In this document: piece after piece, positions 11,001-23,003 of the stretch | How positions within the stretch are numbered: position 1 is the first letter of the stretch | Layout: every line of letters begins with the position of its first letter | Source of the DNA: Himantopus leucocephalus | Lineage: Eukaryota > Chordata > Aves > Charadriiformes > Recurvirostridae | NCBI GenBank assembly: GCA_003993805.1 | Contig: RSEF01000003.1 | Location: forward strand, 37,157,130-37,221,129 | DNA length: 64,000 nucleotides | Reading direction: 5' to 3' | The notes under the pieces: model-generated | The model's database searches: none | The model's input: only the letters and a program-made list of their open reading frames with translations | What the model was told of the DNA's origin: nothing | Position numbers and translations under genes: made by a program

Positions 11001-14000
11001 AATGGCTGAAAAATCTGACAAGTAATATTTCCATTCTGGATGACAAATAGGCCTTGGCCAGTTCCTATTTTATATTTACGATATACAGTCACTTGTGTCA
11101 TAAGGTGTTTTTCTGGTATTTTTATTCTGATTTTTCCTTTCTAAATGAATATTTAGATCATTTTTAACAGGAAAATCATGACTAATAATCTCATTTTCAG
11201 TTCAGCCTTATAATTCCTCACAATTAAAGCCCTAAAAAATGTTGTTTATATTCAATTCCATATATCCCTTGCAAAGCATCCAAAAAGGTTTGTTCTTACA
11301 TAGAAAAAAAACCAGCTCTAGATTAGGTTTAGATTTAGACTTGAAACACCAGTATGTAAAGAGTCATAAACTGTAAACTGTAAACTGTATCTGGATTACA
11401 CACCTATGGAATATTCTTTCCTCCTATGATCATGGATGCTAAGTAGGTTGTAATGAGGAAATCAAATCATTCCTAAAACAGCCTTCTTTTATCTCTTCTG
11501 TAACAGCAAGAATACAAACAATAAAAAGAAATAAATCTGGGGAAGAGTTTACAGCTGCTGAAGATTTGTCTACCTTTACTTAAAAAAATAAGTGTATTCT
11601 GAGAAGAAGAATAGGGTTGAAGTTTTTCTATTGCAATTAATATTTCACAAAGATCCGTTCTTCTGCTAAGTCATGTGACCCGTTGGTTGGTGTGGTGACT
11701 GAACAAGCACCTAGTTACTGCTATCATATCAACGTGAGCTCATATTGTGTTTTCATTCTTTATTCTTCAGTACAGTGTCTTTAATGGTTTCTTTTCAACG
11801 TGAACTTATTAATTATTGTCAACCCTACAAATAAAAGTGGAGGAGAGTAGTATTGACTTTATTTGGTGCTTAAAACATCTCAAAATCAGTAGTATGAGAT
11901 GGAACAGGGAAGACATTTCTTTCAGCTTAGTGTATAGACGTTGACTGCCTGCTTAAGCTGCATGTCATAGCAAAACACACAGAGAAGGGAAAAAATTAAG
12001 GTGAAAGGCAAAACTGCAATTGCTGTAATGATGGAGATAAACTGTGCATGCAGCCAGGCAAACTGATTTCAGGAAAGCTGAACAAGAGTTTACAGGTAAA
12101 GCAATTTCTTTGCACTTTACAAACAGTAATAAGCAGGTCTTGTAACCTAAATCAGCACCAGCCTTGACAGTATAGACCAAAAATGCGAAGAAACAATGAA
12201 TCCTTGTCCTACCTTGCTAGGATACCTGATGCACATCATGCAGGGGTACCCACCTCATCTTAGTGTGTACATGGTTTCACCAGAGGCACTGAAACTGGGC
12301 TTGCATACTTTGTTTTCCTTCCAAGACAAATATACAATTTTAATGTTATGTACTCCACCACAATTCACAAAGGACTTGTCATTGCATGAACAAAAACCAA
12401 AAAGTTGCTTTGATAATTGTCCTTTCTCTTAATTTCACAGAAAATTGCAATTTAATGTTGTCAGAATTTAAAATCTACTCTGGGGAATTCAGATCCTGCA
12501 AAATACTACTATAGTCCTCTCACCCTAAGGAAATTGTATAGATTATCTACTAAATGGAGAAACTATTTTTTTCAAAGCCATTTAAGATGTCTCTGCCCCC
12601 ATCTTTTCTGCTTGCTGCTTTTGCCTGGTATCTCTGGCTCTGAATTGATCTGTTCATTTAATAGATCTACCTCTATCTCCCTATTTTGCCTGGTATATAC
12701 ATATTTGCAATCCATCTTGCTGTTTTTAGTAGCCATTCCATATGTATTTGTCTTGTTTTCAGATGAATAGTCTGCTTTTCTATTAATTTTTTTAAATTTT
12801 TCTTCCCTGTCTTTTGTTTTGTGTCGTTTTTCGCATATTCCCTATATGAATAAGATGGGACAGTTTTATTTCAGCTGTTATATTAGCCTCAAACTGCCTA
12901 AAATACATATTTCCAGGCTATTACTCTTATCTTAAAATCTAGTATACAATAAAATGTATAGGAATAGCAACAATACAGGGGCTGAAAAAGGGTGTTGCTG
13001 TTAAGCAGTCAGAACTAATACGTAGGGCTATTAAAACTGGGGCAATTTTTTTGCAGCTAGTGTGTCTGTAGTCCAAGTCAGTATTTGACTTCTTCTGTAC
13101 TCAGAGTGTCTTCTCCAAGACTGAAGGCTCCTGGATTATCACTTCACCAAAGGAAGTGCTGCCACAGGAGATGCGAAGTGCACTGGGACTTGCTCACCTT
13201 ACAAGCAGCCACCCGTCCTCTATCTGTGGAGGTAAGCCTCAGCAATGCCAACACCAGTGCCCCAAAGGACTTGTCCTCTGGTGTGACCGGAGTGTCATGC
13301 TGTGCACTGTCTAATCCTGGAAACTCTCCACAAATATGATTTCAAGAGATACAGGTGAAATTCTTCTAATTAGAAAGTGATCTGCACTAACAGAATTGAT
13401 TTCAGATCATATTTACTCTGTCGGTGAATTGAAGGGGAGAAATAATTATATTCTGAAAGGGAGGGAATTTTGACTAACAGTAACTTTTTATCAGACTGTA
13501 ACAAGCAACAGTATGTTGCCATCAGTGAGTTGGCCAGAGTGACTGAGGCAGAAACATTCATGACAGTACCTTTTAGTTCAGGTGCGAGCTGCTGCGCTGT
13601 CACTCGCTGCTTCTGGTCTTCCACCAGCGAGTCTGGTCCCTGGGTGGCATGGCAGCTCCCCGTCAGAATCCCTGGGGACAGGCCCCGGGGGGTCTGTTTC
13701 TAAGGAGTGAGGATCAGGCACACACGGGTACATTAGTGTCTAACAATACAGGGAAGTCAGGATAGTCAGCTCCTGCTGAAGTCAACCTGGATCCACCTTT
13801 CAGCATCCCAAATGCCTTTGCAAATTCAGTATGAATCAACATTGCTTCATTCCCAGTTTGCAACCGAGAGCAGCGCTGTTACTCTCCAGCTCATTTTGTA
13901 AGCAATAGGTAAAAGCAAGATTTTACACCAATTTATCTAGGACTGTGTTTATGGATTTCAGAAAAGAAGCTTGCAAAAAGTTCTTCAGAGGATTTTGCCT

Positions 14001-14939
14001 ATATTTAACTTACTATTTACCTAAAGATCCTATAGATACTGTTCCATACTTCATTTTCTTTTTCTTTACCTGAAGCAGGATAACTTCAACACTGAAGGGG
14101 TAGAAGCTAATGGAGTGAGTTCATTGTTTCTTCTTTCCTTTTTTTAAATTTAATGCAGACTTCAGCTAAGTGACAAATTGACTGAATGAATCATTGTTTT
14201 GCAGTCAGGTCTGGTTTGCCTGGCATACTTACCTCTCAGCTGCTTCCAGTAGCTTGAACAAAATGTAAATATTTAGCAGCCCTACTGCACAAACAGAAAC
14301 CCTTCACTTGTTTTGTCATGCATCATGTACCCAGCTGTTTCCATTTGGTTAAAAAAAGAATTAATGCACAGGCAAATGGACTGATACAAGCACTGCAGTA
14401 GCTTTAGTTGATTTTGCAGCTCTCTTTATTTTGGATATCAGATTACCAGTTAGATCTAAACACTGACATATGAACAGAGAAGTCTGGCTCATATTCCCAA
14501 ATCCCCTCCTTTATACCATCTGCACATTGTCCAAGAGCAATCAGGAAAGTCTGTACAGTGCACTACCTCACTATACATACAGAACAGTTACCTGGGCTGG
14601 TTTCAGACTGGAAGTAATGCAGACCCATCTGCCTGTGTCTCCTGAGATAATCAGCCACATTATGAGACAAGGCTCATTAGCCAAAGTGCAACTACCTTGC
14701 AGAGCTGCTATTATTCCTCTGAGACATAAACTAATACTTCCAGAGCTAAAGTGGAACAGAAGGGGTTATAGTCCAAAGACCTGTTCAGCTATCAAAATAT
14801 AACACAGCTGGCCTGCAACCTCCGTATCGTCCTCTGCAGCACTATTGGCATAAGGATTGTAGAGCTGAGGTTACAGATTTTGTATAAAGATGTTTAAACT
14901 CTGATTGGATAAAGCCAGGAGCAAACTGCCATATCTTTG
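8016..14939. other. Non-coding single-copy DNA
   Basis: No gene, RNA or transposon recognised over almost 7 kb. The longest frames (about 123-130 codons at 9070-9441 and 9291-9683, plus) overlap one another in different frames, are pyrimidine-rich on the plus strand and have no family likeness, so they are taken as chance frames. A short triplicate of TAAACTG occurs at 11367-11387. A moderately GC-rich patch at 13.1-13.7 kb also gave frames without recognisable motifs. Confidence 0.55.
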
Positions 14940-15015
14940 ACAGTAGCCAAGTCTTGAGCCAGAGGCTGGTCCTTCAGAGATCCCTCCCAACCTAATTTTT
15001 TTTTTGTGATACTGT
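14940..15015 (+). mobile_element. Decayed CR1 3' end
   Basis: The stretch 'GGTCCTTCAGAGATCCCTCC' followed by CAACCTAA, a T-run and TGTGATACTGTGG follows the usual CR1 3' end (ggactagatgatctccagag, gtcccttccaacctaa, then ATTCTATG-type repeats). It is short and diverged, with the octamer tail reduced to a T-run plus one degenerate unit. No reverse-transcriptase coding part remains upstream that I can recognise. The order of matching blocks and the plus orientation are the only support. Confidence 0.5.
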
Positions 15016-18000
15016 GGTTCCTGCCACTTATCCCCACTGCTTTACCACAGCAATTCCCAAATCCTTCACATAAGCAAAATGCAGTTGGGGCCTGTGCTCT
15101 AAATCAGATCAGATATATGATCTAACTTAAAAAGCCCTCCAAGGATATAGACCATCCCTACAAAACAGCTGTGTTAGTATATACTGTACCATGAGCCAGG
15201 AGGCAGAGGAGGGGTGGAGGATCAGGACATAGGAACATAGTAAGTCTGGAAAATCTTAAAGCTGATATTGCTGCCAGAGACAACATATTGTCAAACTACA
15301 GCTGATGTTCTTCAGGGAGCTATCTTCATGGCGTTAACTCAATCTAAATTTGAATTTTCAGTAAAGTATGGTACATGGAAAAGTCCCCCCTTATTTTTTT
15401 TTAATTTGAAAAATGCTTTTCAAAAAGACTACCAATGGTGTTCAAGGCTTTTGTTCAAAATTCAAAACAAAGGCCAGGTAAGTTATCCCGTGTCACTTGC
15501 CTGCATTTTATGGTTGTTGATGGGACTGTTGATGCTTGCAAGATGAATGGTTCTGTATTTCTTAGTACATGGAATTGTGGCTACCATTCCCAGACACAAC
15601 TCTTTAGGTTTCAGTATCCTGAGTGGCCCTTTAATAAGCACCGCCTACACACAGCCCTTTGGAACTTCTGCAGGAGGCAGGATTGGGCCTTGAGTCGTTA
15701 ACAAGGTAGAAAGAGGGAGGTGGGAGGGAGCTTCAGCCATTTCCATTGACCAGGTGGAAAGAGGCAGCATCTTGGACAATAGCAGACAACGGATCTGGAG
15801 GAAGTCAGATGGGAGACAACAGCAGTGATATCTACAGGCAATCCTTTACATATCATAACTTACAGACCCTACAACCCCTTGCTGCCCCAGGAGCTCATTC
15901 CAAGCACCCAGATTCCTCTTCCTCCCTTGAGCTTGCACTTCCCAGCCCAAACCATAGGCACAAAAGCAGCAGGAACTGGGGCTGTGACATAACTGAGAAA
16001 ACTGGAGATGACCTAAAGCTCGTGGGTAGTGAGAAAGCTCAGAGTCAAGAAGGTCTTCAATGGGTTGAAAAGATGAAGGCTGTGGAGTGGCAAGAACTTT
16101 AAAGAAATCGGAGCTAGGCCTGAAAAAGAGGATAACAAAGGGAATAAAGGTAGGGCGTTTGGGCAGACAAGCCAACATGGCAAGAGGGAGTGGAGAAAGC
16201 AGCAGCATACCTCTCCCATGGACGGGATGAGGAGCTCAAGGAGAGAGAAGGATGAGGTGGTGCAAACTGGGAGCAGGAGGTATGGTTCTGTGGACAGCAC
16301 CGAAGGATCTTGCCAGGACTGGAACTGGGAGGATCAGGGAGCTGTGGGTCCTTGCTAAGTATTGGTTAGGGGCCAGGGCGCTGGAGTTGGTGCTGGCACC
16401 AAATCTCTTATGAGGCCTCTGCCAGGTATGTAATTCCTGATGCCCCCCAAAAGTAAATGTAGACAATTTGCTCTGCATACTCTCATATGCTGAGTAAACA
16501 CATTTTGGGGACAGATACTGATAAAATGATGTGTTCCATTTTAGAATGAGAAATCAAAACTTCAAAATAACAAACAGAAATTCAGTAATTCAGTCATTTC
16601 TGGAAAATAAGAAATATTGTTCGTTGATTTTTGTACTGAAAATATATTGGGTTTGGATTTTCCTATCGAAAATGCATATTTCAATTTTCATGTTTGCTAT
16701 TTTATTTTCCAACCAAGATTTAGTAATGACAAAGCCTGCATGAAGGTTGATATTTACTACTGGTTTAGGAGTTGGCATTCTAGCTGATAACTGGCTAAGA
16801 AACAAAAAATTGCTTTGGAAATTAACGTTTTAATTATTCTGATAAAAAGCACATTTGGTAACTGGTGATCGGTGAACTATAATATAATATACCATCATAC
16901 AATATTTAAATTTATTACATTTAAAAATTCTTGCTTCTTATGTAGTGTCTAAATTGTCATTTCCTTATGGATCATTTTAGTTTTGAAGAATCAGCATCTC
17001 GGATAGAAAACTTTGCACTGGAAGTAGCAAATCTGCTTTAATTTTAACTGGCTTCCCACATCAGAAAGAGCAATCCACATAGCGGCTGAGGTAAAGGCAG
17101 TGTCTTTTATTGTCATCTTTTACAGTAGGAGTACAGACATGCAAAAGTAAGTGGAGCTGAAGCTACTTTATACCTGCCTACACTTACAGCTTGTGAGTAT
17201 TCCAGCTCTATACCTGATATTCCTTTTCTTGGGAATTAACATGTAAAGAGTAGAAATTTTTATTGTTTTTTAACAGACTTTGAAATAAAAGTTAGGGTGA
17301 TACATTCCAGTTTTTACACAATCTCTTTTGCAGTATCTTTCATCATGTTTCCAGGCAAAGGTACTGTAAGCTTATTGGATTTCAGGTTTCTAACAGAAGT
17401 TTAGACATGGTACAAGTGTGGTCATTGTAACCATTGTACAAATGTTTCTACCATATTTTCCTCAAAGCTATATCTTTTTGAGTTTTTTTAGCTTTGTTTG
17501 AAGAATATCCTATGTAAAGAGAGCTCTCACTTAAATCTACTTGTTTTACCATTTACTCTGCAGTAACATCAAACTGTACATTATCACAATAAATAATATC
17601 TTTTTTCTCTTAAATCTTAACTCAGAACTTGTCTAGATAGAAAGGAAGAACTGTTCTACAAATTTAGGGAGATTTGAACAATTAATTATCACAGCTGAGC
17701 TATTTTCAGTGCAGTGGGAAAACAATGAATATCGTGATCTTTAAACATAGTCTTTGTTTCTTTAACCAAAAAGCAAATAAGGAGAATTTGAAGAAATAAC
17801 AAGAGTAACTTCCTTTCTTTTATCAAAGGGACTTGTTTCATCAGGTCAGATCCCAGCTAAGGTTTTTTTCTGCATGTAAATTCAGAAACACTCATTTAAA
17901 TGCTCACTTATCTTACCCAGATCCTAAGCCTCACAGAGACTTCCCTGGTGATTCAGAAGCTAAGTTTGATTCCGTAATGAACTGCACCAAAGACTTTTGG

Positions 18001-21000
18001 CTAATCATGTCAACCCCTGAAGGAAAAATACAAATTAACAGGAGTCCTAACTTCAAAGGTAAAATGTACATACCTTCTCTAGTCTCTGCACACAAATAGG
18101 AGTATGAAAGTCTTCATCCAATGAGGAACTAATTCCTTTCAAATAAGACCAAGGCAGATAGCTGCAAATTATCTTCTAATGCCCTCACAAGACCTGACAG
18201 AGGAGATGCTCATAGAGACAGAAGTTTTGGGGAGTTGTGTGATACTTAAGAAAGTAGGTAGTAGAGTAAATTTCAGTCTTGATAAGTCAGCAAGGCTGGG
18301 CTATAAGCAAAAGGCAAAGGCAAAGGTAATATCCATCCTTCAGGGATCATTCAAAGTATCTGACTTGATAAAATTGCCTCCAGAAATAGAGTTGCCACAA
18401 AAGACTGAGATTTTGCAGGACACGGTCGGAGGTCCTGGGGGGAAATAAATAAGCTTTTGTTACATTTTTATAGAAATTCCTTTTGTTATTTTAACATTAT
18501 GGTCTCAGAACTACCGGTCAGTGACAAAATTACATCAAATTTCAAAAATTAGTGACATATCACAGATTTACAGTGGGCCTCATGAGACACTGGAAACATA
18601 CAAACCACAGTGGATCAATTTACTGCTACATTTGCACGTCTTCCCTTTCTAATTATAGCTAATGCCACAAATACTGCAGGAAAGATGTCAGTTCTGTTTA
18701 ATGTCTTGATTGGAAGCGACCCTCTGCCACAGTCTTGCACTCTACAAGCTCCAACCACAAGGCAAATGTGAACACAACTGTATGTATGAACAGATGTATG
18801 GAGCCATGACTTAAGACAAATGCTTAACGGGACTTGATAAAAGGACAACTCTGAAAAACTAATTGCATGGCAAGATCTTACTTGAGCCCACTGCCACTGG
18901 AATTCTAGCTAATCGCCATAAAGACAGTGCTTGGGTGTTTATGAGTCCACTATTATTTTTTAATGAAAAAATGTGGGGGCTCTGTCCCTCTTCTACATTT
19001 CTTCATCACTCTATTTAGATTTATGTAATCTATGGAACTTGGCAGTTAAAACAATTAACTAGTGACCCCAGAGATCTACTGCACATTTTAGGAATATGCA
19101 ATAATACTCTACATACTTAACAAGTTCCTGTACTGGCAGGAATTTTCCACGAGGGACTGAATTAACAGCCAGTAACACACAACTCTCTTCTTCACTTAAT
19201 GCATTATAAAGGCTATGTCTTCCTCTTTCCTATGGGTAAATCCAAAACAATTAAAATGAATAGACTTCTGTGTCTATTATCTATTCAATACAGCCCGTGG
19301 AATTTTTATATTGGCTTTCATCCCTGAAAATCTTCATTGTGACTATTTAATTATTGCCTGCCCTGTCCTTCTCTGAATAGTCCATTAAGTAATAACAACT
19401 TGGGAAAACTTATGCAGCTTGTATTGCCAAAGGCCAAACACCATCCAAAAAGAAGAATCAAAAAAAACTGTAGCTAATAATACATAATGGCACAATAGTT
19501 ATCAGAACGGGTGCAGAAGAAAAAAAATAATTAAAACAGAAAGATGTCCTTATGGACCAAGACCAAATAGCAGAGAGCAATCAGCCTCCTACCAAATGTA
19601 AACTAAAATAGAGACGAACTTTGTTAGCTTCACCTAGCTAGATTTAGGAGACATATTCCCTGTCATGTGCAGAAATATACAGAGCTAGAAGAATTCCACT
19701 GGATATGAGCCTGGAGGAAAGTTACTGCATCTGGTTGTTATAGATTCTGTTTGACCTATTCTTTCAATGGCTTTGAATTTCCTGCCCTGCTCCTGGATAA
19801 TTATCCATTCATTGAAACAGAGTAAGAAACCCATTATATTATCTGGTAATTTATATTATGAATAGTAATTTGCATAATAGGCCCCTAAAACACTGAATGG
19901 CCATCTAATGGAAATTGTATAGATCAAAATAAATCTCTAAAAACTATGTAGGGTTGTGTAGAATTTTGCATAATAATAGGTTCAGCATATGTATACACTG
20001 CAATCACAGAGGTGACTGCAGCATAGCATAGCAATGGGCTCATATGGTATTCCAATCAGCACAGGTTACCTTACCTCACACCTGTGACCGTACTGTAGGT
20101 ACCCTGAAGTAGCGTCTTTCTAGACTTTTCCCTCAAGAAATCTTTACCCCAGTTAAAGTCAGGTAGTTATCAACAGAAAATTGAGGGCTCAGAAAGCTGA
20201 AATTCTCCATGAAAAATATCTAGTTTTAAAATACCTTTTTTCCCCCTCAAAATATTTCAGAGTAGACCTGCTGCCATGCTGAGTGATGGGAGTTGCAGCT
20301 TGGTGTATCTTACATTCATTCTGTACTGTCACTTAGATTGCATACTTCTGCCAGAGGCATGACACCCTCCATTTTAGTGAAGAGAGACAGTGCATCTTGG
20401 CACTCCCTTGGTCACTGAGCAGACAGGAGATGAAATACAGCTCTGGACCGTGCCCACGGAAGAGAATAAAAGCAAGAAACCCACCAACAAAAACCACACA
20501 GTTCAGAGGCATTAGAGAATCCAAATCTTTCCACTGGCTAACAATAACCAGGTGTTCTAGTCTGACCCTCAAATTCCTTAGTTTTCTCTGTACGTCACTG
20601 AAAAAAATGCTTAATCAAAGGCCCATCTTGTACTCCCAAGCCCTTTTCAAGATAATGGTTTTGCCAACACTTTGTAATGACTTACATGACTAAAGACCCT
20701 GCACTGGGCAAGACACTATATGCCCACAAGTGAAACAGCCAACAATCTTTCACATTAGTATGCCACAATGTTATTTGAAAAACACAGTAATCCTAAATTC
20801 TAGGACAACACTGGGAATTCATTAGGGCTCCTTGGGCTCCCTATCATAATTTCATTGCCTAAAAACTCACAAGTGGAAAAATTTTACAGGCCACAGACAG
20901 TGCTGCAGTTCTGAAATTGTTATTTGTGTGTTTATTCTTTGCCAGTTAGGCACAGAAACCTTTTTCACCTTGAGCTGCATCAGAATATTTTATGTATCCT

Positions 21001-21917
21001 TATGTGCTCAGTCATGAAACACTGACTTTTCTTTGACAACTTAGAGGACAAGCACTCTGCATTATACACCATCAACATTTTAATCTTAATATTGACTTCA
21101 TTTCACAAGGGACTGTATATGTGTATATATACACACAATACCTGCCAGAATACAAACATTCTGATACCATCATTGTAGAGCAAGTTAAGTTAATGCTGGG
21201 GCTGATGGGCTGATAACTAAACATGACCTCTGATTTTCCAGTCTACGGTATGGAAAGTATTAAAAAGGGTTAGTTTAATCAGGTCAGCTTAAGCAGTTTG
21301 CTAATTAGCTTCTTTTTGTGTTATGATATTAATCCACTTAATTTTATCTTGTTTTACATATTTAATTTATGTTGTTTGCTCATTTGATTCTTGCTAACAA
21401 AATGCACAAAATAGTAAACCTGCATATTCAGGCTTTTCTACCTTGATAACAAGGTTTTAGATCTAAAGAGTCACATGGAAGGTGGATGTTTAAGTTTGTG
21501 AGTTACTTAGTGTTGTCCCTATAATATAATCCCTGTCCCCCATAATACACTTTTGGCTCCAGATATGGCCAGAAAACTGTCTGACCCTTCCTCCCAGTTT
21601 TTGAGAGGTGACTACAACTACATCTCCACAGAAACTTGCCTTTCCCATCATTTGCTCTCCTCTCAAAGAAGATTGGAGCCAGTTGGCTCAGGTGCTCCTC
21701 TTCAACTCATCTTTGATCCCCCCACAAGCAACCCACTGGCAACTCCACACCATGTCCTTATCCCTGAGCTACCTATACCCAGTTGGAGGCTCTGCACTTT
21801 CAGGCTTCCAAGCCTTATCCAGAAAGCCAGTGTAACCAGACAGGGCTCCTGAGCGGCTTCTTTATTTTTAGCACCTCCAGTATCTTTCCACCTCTCCAAC
21901 GTGGTTATCGGGAGGTN
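15016..21917. other. Non-coding single-copy DNA
   Basis: No gene recognised. A purine-rich, somewhat GC-elevated stretch at 15.7-16.4 kb gives longer frames on both strands (118-120 codons) that shadow each other and carry no motif. A short inverted repeat of TA/TG dinucleotides lies at 21118-21137. The region 21270-21420 is rich in TTAAT and AATTAG cores and could be a conserved non-coding element. A single N at 21917 marks an assembly join exactly at the left edge of the next CR1 piece. Confidence 0.5.
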
Positions 21918-22065
21918 TGGAGATCTTCAAGTCTCGCCTGGATGCAGTCCTGAGTAATGTGCTCTAGGCAATCCTGCTTTGGCAGGGGAGTTGGACTAGA
22001 TGATCTCTAGAGGTCCCTTCCAACTCTGAAAATTCCGTGATTCCGTGATTCCATGATTCCGTGAC
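21918..22065 (+). mobile_element. CR1 LINE, short 3' end
   Basis: CR1 3' terminal piece on the plus strand. It has the GGAGATCTTCAAGTCTCGCC block, the 'GGCAGGGGAGTTGGACTAGA' and 'GGTCCCTTCCAACTCTG' blocks, and ends in four copies of an octamer (ATTCCGTG, one with a C-to-A style change) typical of some avian CR1 families. Only about 148 bp survive. The left edge coincides with a single N at 21917, so the truncation may be an assembly break and not biological. The tail points at a second CR1 copy on the other strand 52 bp away. Confidence 0.88.
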
Positions 22066-22117
22066 TCACCTGAAGCTATTGCCTTGCTGTTCTGCTCCCC
22101 CACCCCCGGAACCCCGG
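22066..22117. other. GC-rich spacer between two CR1 tails
   Basis: This 52-bp spacer separates the 3' tails of two CR1 copies in opposite orientation. It contains a C-run (CTCCCCCACCCCCGGAACCC) unlike the neighbouring DNA. It may be original target sequence or filler from the second insertion; nothing else is recognised. Confidence 0.5.
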
Positions 22118-23003
22118 TAGAATCACAGAACCATAGAATCATAAAATGGTTTAGGTTGGAAGGGACCCTAAAGATCATCTAGTTCCAACCACCCTGCCAT
22201 GGGCAGGGGCACCTTCCACTAGACCAGGTTGCTCAAAGCCTCATCCAGTCTGGTTTTGAACACTTCCAGGAATGGGGCAGCTACAACTTCCCTGGGCAAC
22301 CTGTTCCAGTGTCTCACCACCCTCATAGTAAAATTTTTCTCCTAATATCGGATCTAAATCTCCCCTCTTTCAGTCTGAAGTCATTACCCCTCATCCTATC
22401 CCTACAAACCCTTGGAAAAAGTCCCTCTCCAGCCTTCTCATAGGCACCCTTCAGATGCTAGAAGGCTGCTATAAGGTCTCCCCAGAGCACTCTCTTCTCC
22501 AGGCTGAACAACCCCAACTCTCTCAGCCTGTCTTCGTAGGAGAGGTGCTCCAGCCCACTAATCATCTTAGTGGCCCTCCTCTGGACTCACCCCAACAGGT
22601 CCATGTCCTTCTTATCTTGAGGGCTCCAGAGCTGGACACAATACTCCGGGTGGGGTCTCACAAGAGCAGAGTAGAGGCTCAGAATGACCTCCCTCGACCT
22701 GCTGGCCACGCTTCTTCTGATGCAGCCCAGGATACAGTTGGCCTTCTGGGCTGTGAGTATATATTGCCAGCTCATGTTGAGTTTCTCATCAACCAACGCC
22801 CCCAAATCCTTCTCCTCAGGGCTGTCCTCAATCCATTTCCCACCCAACCTGTATTTGTATTTGGGATTGCCCTGACCCACGTGCAGGATCTTGAACTTGG
22901 CCTTATTGAACTTCATGAGGTTTGCACAGGCCCACCTCTCAAGCCTGTCCAGGTCCCTCTGGATGGCATCTCTCCCCTCCAGCATGTCAACCGCTCCACA
23001 CAG
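22118..23003 (-). mobile_element. CR1 LINE, 5'-truncated, minus strand
   Basis: The best preserved transposon in the window, about 886 bp. Read on the minus strand it begins within the reverse transcriptase (corresponding to GTTGACATGCTGGAGGG), runs through the C-terminal half of the polyprotein, and ends with the classical CR1 3' untranslated part (GGTCCCTTCCAACCTAAACC) and ATTCTATG-type octamers at 22118-22150. 5' truncation is normal for CR1, which is copied by target-primed reverse transcription. The coding part holds premature stops (see the pseudogene entry), so the copy is dead. Confidence 0.95.
22587..22985 (-). pseudogene. CR1 reverse transcriptase C-terminal fragment, broken
   Basis: A 132-codon frame inside the minus-strand CR1 copy. 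It opens with MLEGRDAIQRDLDRLERWA and continues through LMKFNKAKFKILHVGQGNP, EEKDLGALVDEKLNMS, NCILGCIRRSVASRSREVI and LYSALVRPHPEY, the known order of the CR1 reverse transcriptase thumb region. The apparent start Met is internal to the ancestral protein. The frame stops with TGA at 22587-22589, where the family normally has an Arg codon before VQRRATKMI; the same frame then reads on as [19 protein letters not shown] until a further TAG (22458-22460) in place of a Gln codon. The two changes look like C-to-T decay. The antisense 183-codon frame at 22455-23006 is a shadow of this. Confidence 0.93.

Noticed and set aside
15746..16300. Frames of 95-120 codons on both strands
   Set aside because: They come from purine-rich composition that depletes stops in several frames at once; no domain is seen.
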